Positions 59,040-64,000 of a stretch of 64,000 nt of DNA are shown here, piece by piece. The DNA comes from Achatina immaculata (Eukaryota; Mollusca; Gastropoda; Stylommatophora; Achatinidae). The notes under the pieces are model-generated. The model was not told the origin of the DNA. It saw only the letters and a list, made by a program, of their open reading frames with translations, and searched no databases. The position numbers and the translations under genes are program-made. The number at the start of each line of letters is the position of its first letter. Positions within the stretch are counted from its first letter, which is position 1. The stretch lies in the NCBI GenBank assembly GCA_009760885.1, contig CM019713.1, forward strand, positions 79,624,626-79,688,625, read 5' to 3'.

Positions 59040-59200
59040 ACAAGTAAAAAAGTAGGACCAGCTTTATTACTTAAAGATTACAAAGTTGTGACGTTTCGGC
59101 GTGAGCCTTAATGATACAAAAACATACAGGACGAAGAAATAGAGAGAGGAGATAAAGTATAGATTCACATGAAAGCTATTTTTTTAAAAATTAATAATGA
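59040..59200 (-). repeat. Repeat with a GGC-TCAC-GCC hairpin and GAAAC, related to 57060-57230
   Basis: The minus strand reads CATTAAGGCTCACGCCGAAA and then CGTCACAAC: a GGC/GCC stem with a 4-base loop followed by GAAAC. This resembles stem II and the core of hammerhead ribozymes found in Penelope-like and other retroelements, but the CUGAUGA core is not intact. It may be the end of such an element; no RT was recognised nearby. Confidence 0.4.
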
Positions 59201-59874
59201 ATCGATTGAGTACTTTGCTGTAACTGTAAGAAGATGTGGTTTGTCCGAAGATGTGTGTCAGAAATGATCATGGTATGGCGAAGAGACTGTTTAAATGGAG
59301 ACCTTTGATGTGTGGTCGGTGGGTCGTAACTAGGGGTGGTGGGTTGGGAAACAGTGGAGAGGAGAGAGAGTGGTACAATGTTAACCTACACAGGAGAAGG
59401 ATGAAATAGATGTTTATAGTTATTGTAGAGTGGTTGTAATGTGATGCTGCGAGCAGATTCTGAACTATGTTTAAAAAGTGGGAAGGATGTGGAGCTTAGT
59501 GGAGAAGGATTATAATTGTTGAAGAGGAGAATATTAGGTGTAAATTAATAGCGAGTTTAAACCGTGTGGTTCCAGCTTCACGTAATCCTGAATGTAGCGG
59601 TTCTCAAGCGCTAAGCGGCTTGAGTCATATGCGTGACCGTTGTTTGGTGGCTGTTACCAGAAAATCAGATTTTCTTGTGTGGTAGGGACAGCTGAAATGA
59701 TTTGTGACTGGTTTCGAAGCATGTTGGGTGACATCGTACAATAATATGAAATAAGTCATTTATCTTTCACTCATATCTATGCAGTCAGTACCGACTGATA
59801 ATAATACGTAACTGCCAAACTACTTTCAGAACAAATGAAATAAAATAATCAGTTAATCACACAACTTTCTCTCT
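59201..59874. other. Non-coding stretch with one perfect hairpin
   Basis: Partly G-rich. CTCAAGC (59603-59609) and GCTTGAG (59618-59624) form a perfect 7-bp stem with an 8-base loop. No gene recognised. Confidence 0.5.
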
Positions 59875-59945
59875 GCTCCAGACATTCTACAATTATGCTG
59901 CGCACGTATTAAACATAGTTAATATTGCGTCACTGTAGAAATACA
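59875..59945 (-). mobile_element. Second small 3'-UTR piece of the CR1/L2-like LINE
   Basis: CAGACATTCTACAATTATGC and TTAAACATAGTTAATATTG match 12613-12665 of the large LINE in order. The left (tail) side is missing. Confidence 0.6.
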
Positions 59946-60014
59946 ATACAATGAAATAAGATATTTATTTGTCGTTAACATCTATGCACTCACTAGGAAC
60001 ATGGGTCACCACAT

Positions 60015-60560
60015 CAAGCGTGCGAATGGAAACTAAGGCTGTGTGGGAGTAAATGAAATATCTAGTTGACCATGATGTAGCTGGTGGCTTCATTGTGATG
60101 GATTCACAGAATGTGTTGTGTAAATATAGAGAAACAAACTGCACAGAAAAGAATGGGTTCATCTGTGAAACTAGTCAACTGTGAGGAGCTTAACGTGACT
60201 TTATTGCCCAGTGCAAGCTTGTGTGCATGACAATGAAGTGGCAGATAGGCTTGCTGAATAGGCTAAAATAAATGACAGGCTGAGAATGGACCATGGCGGC
60301 ATTGCTAAAGGAGTATTGGACAGATTGCGGGCAAATGAAGAGCGTAAATGGAATTACAATGTAATTGTGAAGCGATTGCTGGAGCTAGGACAAATTAAGG
60401 GTTCTGGTAGGAAATCTGAACTGTGTGACAGACAACGTAAATAATAACACTTGATGGGAACTATTAACAAACATACTCTTGGATGGATGCTGCTGCATGA
60501 TGTGGACCATATATGGACCTGTCCTGAATGCAATGCCGCTGGAGTCTGATTTGGACATTT
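60015..60560 (+). pseudogene. Retrotransposon RNase H fragment with C-terminal Cys motif
   Basis: Across several + frames: AGGFIVMDSQNVLCKY (DSQ, RNase H Asp block), VHDNEVADRLAE (the N-E-x-A-D-x-L-A block with the final catalytic Asp), and further on WTCPECNAAG, a CxxC tail motif. The order is that of the RNase H found at the C-terminus of I-type LINEs. Stops and shifts separate the blocks. It could belong to the same family as the LINE at the right edge of the window. Confidence 0.55.
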
Positions 60561-61251
60561 GAACCTTTATGAGGCAGTTCTCCATTAACGAACTGTAATA
60601 ATATGTTTTTGTTAGCTAAATAGCCACGATCATTGCTTCTCACGTCAAACTAATGATGTATGTGTGTGTTAAACCAGGGAATGTTGCTGTAGCAGAAGCC
60701 GAGTCTTCGATGGTCCAGAAATGAGAGCTGACGATTGAGCTGTTAGTATTCCAGAAAACCGGTATATCTTCTCAAAGTCGCTTTCATCATGCACCAGCTT
60801 CTGCGCATTTAGTAACAGCAAACATTCAACATCAGGTTGGCCCATCTTCCAAAGAAGAAAGACTACAATGAATCACTGATTGTGTCAACATATCTACAGC
60901 ACTGTGTTCTCCACCCCACCCACCCCCCCCCCCCCTTTCACCGGTCCCCTTTCCTTCTAATTTTACACATAAGTAATTTTTGTGTTGTAATATTATACTG
61001 AATTACAATTTGATTAGCGCTGTCATGTATTTGCTAAATTAGTGTTGTTACTTTTTTATTTCAGTTAATCTAATACGTGCTTCTTTTTAATTTGTTCAAA
61101 AATAGAGCCTTTCGTACAATGTACGTACTTGGCTTCAAATTTAATGTTCATTTTCTTCTTTAACGTTCATTTGTCTACGCCAGAATGTCACATTTTTTCA
61201 ATAATATTATTATTATTATAGGGTCCTTTAATAAGGATAAAATTGGGTGTC

Positions 61252-61288
<37 letters not shown>

Positions 61289-62109
61289 GAGAGAGAGAGA
61301 AGAACGAATCGCATTTGTCACTTGAAATCAAAGGCTACAGATAATGATATTTAGCAAATGGCTGGCTGTAACTGTAAGAAACCCTAGGTCTGTTGCTGGT
61401 CCCGAGAAGTTGCTTCATTACAGCCGGGACATGCCCATACGAGTTCCAGCTTTGACTTTAGGATTTCCTTCAGTTATTTTAGGGAGATGACTCCGATGTT
61501 GTGCTGATTGTGTGTTTCCGTGGTCTAGTATTTTTGTGGGATTTACAACTACTGCCACTCCTACATTGGATCGTATGTGATAGTTACGTTGAAGGAAACT
61601 GCTTTGTATTCGTTCGTCGAGGTTTTGCTTGATAAATTTATATAGGTCCGATACAGCAGTGCATACATCGGTGTTGGGGTTGAATAGTTTCTCCTCGGGA
61701 AATAAAAGTGAAAAGCGGAAATGAGTAATCTACAGATATCTCGTGTACATACAGGTCTACGGCACATCGTCATCTGTACATGCTGGGAAAGCTGGCCATG
61801 AGATCACTAGATAACGCAAGGAGACGAGTTTCCTGAGTTAAATTCTGCCATCAAACCGCGACAGGCCCAGCAAGCCGGCGGTGGCTCTCTTAACCGCTCA
61901 CAGAAAACACAGGAAGAATAGATGGAAGAAAACTCGAAATCATTAAACCACAAAGAGACAGAAAGAAAAGAAAAGCGATTTCACAGGTATGTACTATCAA
62001 CATGTGTGCCGCAAGTGATAAAACGGAGAAATTAGTGGAGGGAATGGAAAAAATAAAACAAAATAATAATGGGAATCGCTGATACTAAAATAAGAATTAA
62101 AGTACTCTT
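60561..62109. other. Non-coding stretch with simple repeats
   Basis: A C-rich run at about 60920-60938 and a (GA)n tract at about 61253-61301. Otherwise there is no recognised gene; 61840-62109 may contain the decayed 5' region of the LINE that follows. Confidence 0.55.
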
Positions 62110-62785
62110 ATACTTCTGTATGCTCAAGTCATCAAAGAAATGGAGAGATGCCACCTAGACGTACTGGGAATTAGTTAAATGCGATATTCAGAAGCAGGTA
62201 AAAGATCGGCAGAAAACAGTAAGTTAATAATATATTCAGTCAGTGACGACGGGAAACATCAAGAGAGGGTAGGTATAATTATATTAAATTCAGCAGTAAA
62301 GAACCTTGTAGAATGGGAACCAGTGAATAGCTGTATAATAAAAGCACAATACAACCTAAGACACGGAAGAATGACTATAATACAGTGTTATTCACCCACG
62401 AACAATGCAGATGATGAGGTGAAAGACTATTTATATCACCAATTACAACAAATCATTTACAAAATCCCTAAACACGATATCCTGATTGCTATGGGGGGGG
62501 GGGCTTCAACGCTAAGGTAGGGAAAGACAACACCGGCGTAGAAAAAGTAATGGGGAAAGAAGGAATTGACATGGTAAATCAGAACATGTTACATATAAAG
62601 GTATTTAAGGTGGCAGATGTCAACAGTGATCACAATCTGTGTATAAGGAAAATAAAACTAAAACTAAAAAGCCAACAGAAGAAATCAGTACTAAGAAAAA
62701 TAAACACCCAAATCCTACAAGAAGAGATTATTAACAGTAATTTCAAACAGGAACTTGCAAATCACTCCACAACACCCCCTGGGAA
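62110..62785 (+). mobile_element. fam1 RTE-like LINE, endonuclease part
   Basis: It reads EMERCHLDVLGIS, then MRYSEAGKRSAENSKL (with a stop between), VEWEPVNSCIIKAQY, MTIIQCYSPTNNADDEVKD and NSDHNLCIRKIKLKLK (catalytic SDH). At the GDFN block the DNA has a run of 11 G (62493-62503), so the catalytic Asp is lost and the frame shifts (IAMGGGG). The element ends near 62785 without any RT. The flank 62786-62925 is unassigned. Confidence 0.8.
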
Positions 62786-62925
62786 CAACTGTTTAAGAAC
62801 ACACTTATCTTAACATGGTGTTTGTGAGACAAGGAATATAGATTTGTTTGCTTAAAAACTCTGACCTACTTCTGTAGACCAGAAACTTGTAGCAATCAAC
62901 ACTAATTGTAATTGTTATATTTGTA

Positions 62926-64000
62926 AAATGTAATGTCAGGTTGGTGGACAATGTACAGACATCGTGGTGGGACAGCTGTCCATAGAAAGTAAGGATATTA
63001 ACAGCATAGTGAAGGAAATCAATGCTTGTATCCTTCCGGCCGCCCGTGAAACCATTCCCAGAGGAGCTCGTAGGATTATAAACCATACTGTCTAGTGAGC
63101 TGGGAAAACTCTATGATGATATAGAAGCAGCTCGAAAGCAATCAGAAAATAGACCATGCCAAGAACACCACAATAATTACCAACATGCTAAGGCCAAATT
63201 TCAAAGAGCCAAGCTGCATGCCAGACGGGAAAGTTGGAGAGAGAAAACAGAGTCCCTAAACTTTGAAAACGATGGAAGAAAACTGTGGGAACTAATTAAA
63301 CAGTTAAACGATGAAACCACTGGAAGAAGTACAAAGATTACACTAACTTAGGATGAGAAAACTTACAGGTAAGCAGGAAGTAGATCACTTTGCTCACATG
63401 TTTGCACAAGACTGCAACGTTGATATCCATCCAGAGAAAGAGCGTACAGTGTGCACTGACCAACAGAAAGAAGAGAAACAAGTCAGAAAAGTGGAGGTTA
63501 TGAGTACACCAATCACATGCAGCGAGTTAGACTTAGCAGTCAGTAAACTGAAATCAAGGCAATCACCAGGACCAGATGGAGTATCCAATGAAATGATCAA
63601 GAACCTGTGAATGGCAGCAATGGGAAAGCTGTTGCATATTTTCAATAAGTGTTGGAGCACAGGTAAGTTACCTCAAATCTGGAAGGAAGCAAGCATGGTA
63701 CCACTGCTAAAGCCAGGGAAAAACACTGATACTGCCTCCAGCTTCAGGCCAATCAGTCTCACAGCTGCCTCTGCAAAGAAATGGAACGCATCATTGACCT
63801 GAAGCTAAAATGGTACCTAGAAAGTGAAAACCTCATTTCACAATAAGCAGGATTTAGGCAGTACTATAGTACAGAAGATCAAGTGACCTATCTCTCTCAA
63901 GAGATTGAGGAATGCATTCCAAGAAAAAAAACTTTGTACCAGCATCGTGGATAGACCTGAAGAAAGCCTTTGATAAAGTATGGATAAAAGATCTGCTGTG
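62926..64000 (+). mobile_element. I/Jockey-type LINE, RT part, cut by the window edge
   Basis: DINSIVKEINACILPAARE, TIPRGARR and WREKTESLNFEND lie in the endonuclease-RT linker. 63353-63610 gives LKSRQSPGPDGVSNEMI. After a stop (TGA near 63608) come LLHIFNKCWSTGKLPQIWKE and SFRPISLTAASAK, then after a shift MERIIDLKLKWYLES, AGFRQYYSTEDQVTYL and finally SWIDLKKAFDKVW (RT motif A with its Asp) at 63945-63985. The order and wording are those of I-group LINEs. Several frame breaks make it inactive; the rest lies beyond 64000. Confidence 0.8.

Noticed and set aside
1..64000. tRNA, rRNA or other structured RNA genes
   Set aside because: I saw no cloverleaf, A/B-box pair or rRNA-like block on reading both strands; a covariance search was not possible here.
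55489..64000. Further exons of the receptor (for example a kinase or phosphatase domain)
   Set aside because: No catalytic motif of these families was found; everything recognised downstream is LINE-derived or simple repeat.

Overview
The window is animal nuclear DNA: AT-rich, intron-dominated, dense with non-LTR retrotransposons (LINEs), and carrying very few host exons. The 8-cysteine (MEGF/SREC-type) EGF exons, the RTE-, CR1/L2- and I-type LINEs, and a Ty3/Gypsy relic fit a lophotrochozoan, most likely a gastropod mollusc. That assignment is inference from family resemblance.

Host gene. The only convincing host gene is on the + strand and lies mostly outside the window. Four copies of one EGF exon (4286-4417, 24299-24430, 37631-37762, 50036-50167) are spread through a tandem segmental array. 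After the last copy come a second EGF exon (51516-51650) and an exon coding for one transmembrane helix with a basic stop-transfer sequence (55212-55356). All EGF exons are phase 1-1 and a multiple of 3 long, with good splice sites, so they could be joined in one mRNA encoding a type I membrane protein with repeated EGF domains. The cytoplasmic tail stops after 12 residues. One G fewer in a GGG run would instead keep the frame open, in phase 1, to a consensus GTAAGT donor.

Layout. 596-2753: decayed Ty3/Gypsy element. 2880-3270: diverged relative of the later array segments, with an empty LINE insertion site. 3429-3661: candidate CRE/TATA/Inr promoter. 3860-19134: array unit A. 19135-32470 and 32471-46644: two nearly identical segments in tandem (S1 and S2), whose junction can be read directly. 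46645-51650: diverged unit D, which keeps the second EGF exon intact. 51651-55211: intron with two minisatellites, a LINE fragment and a Tc1-like relic. 55212-55488: transmembrane exon and poly(A) signals. 55489-64000: mostly LINE fragments, ending in a LINE cut by the window edge.

Mobile elements. In units A, B and C the second EGF exon is cut off by a mosaic of RTE fragments lying head to head. Unit A also carries a 6.35-kb, nearly complete CR1/L2-like LINE (12512-18862, - strand) whose ORF1 has an SGNH-esterase domain. The other units show its empty site. I recognise three RTE-like families, named here by their 3' tails: fam1 (TAAGA)n, fam2 (ATG)n, fam3 (ATGA)n. Shared and private insertions and deletions give a relative history: A, S and D diverged first; S was then duplicated very recently, or was duplicated by assembly, and S1 then lost 841 bp.
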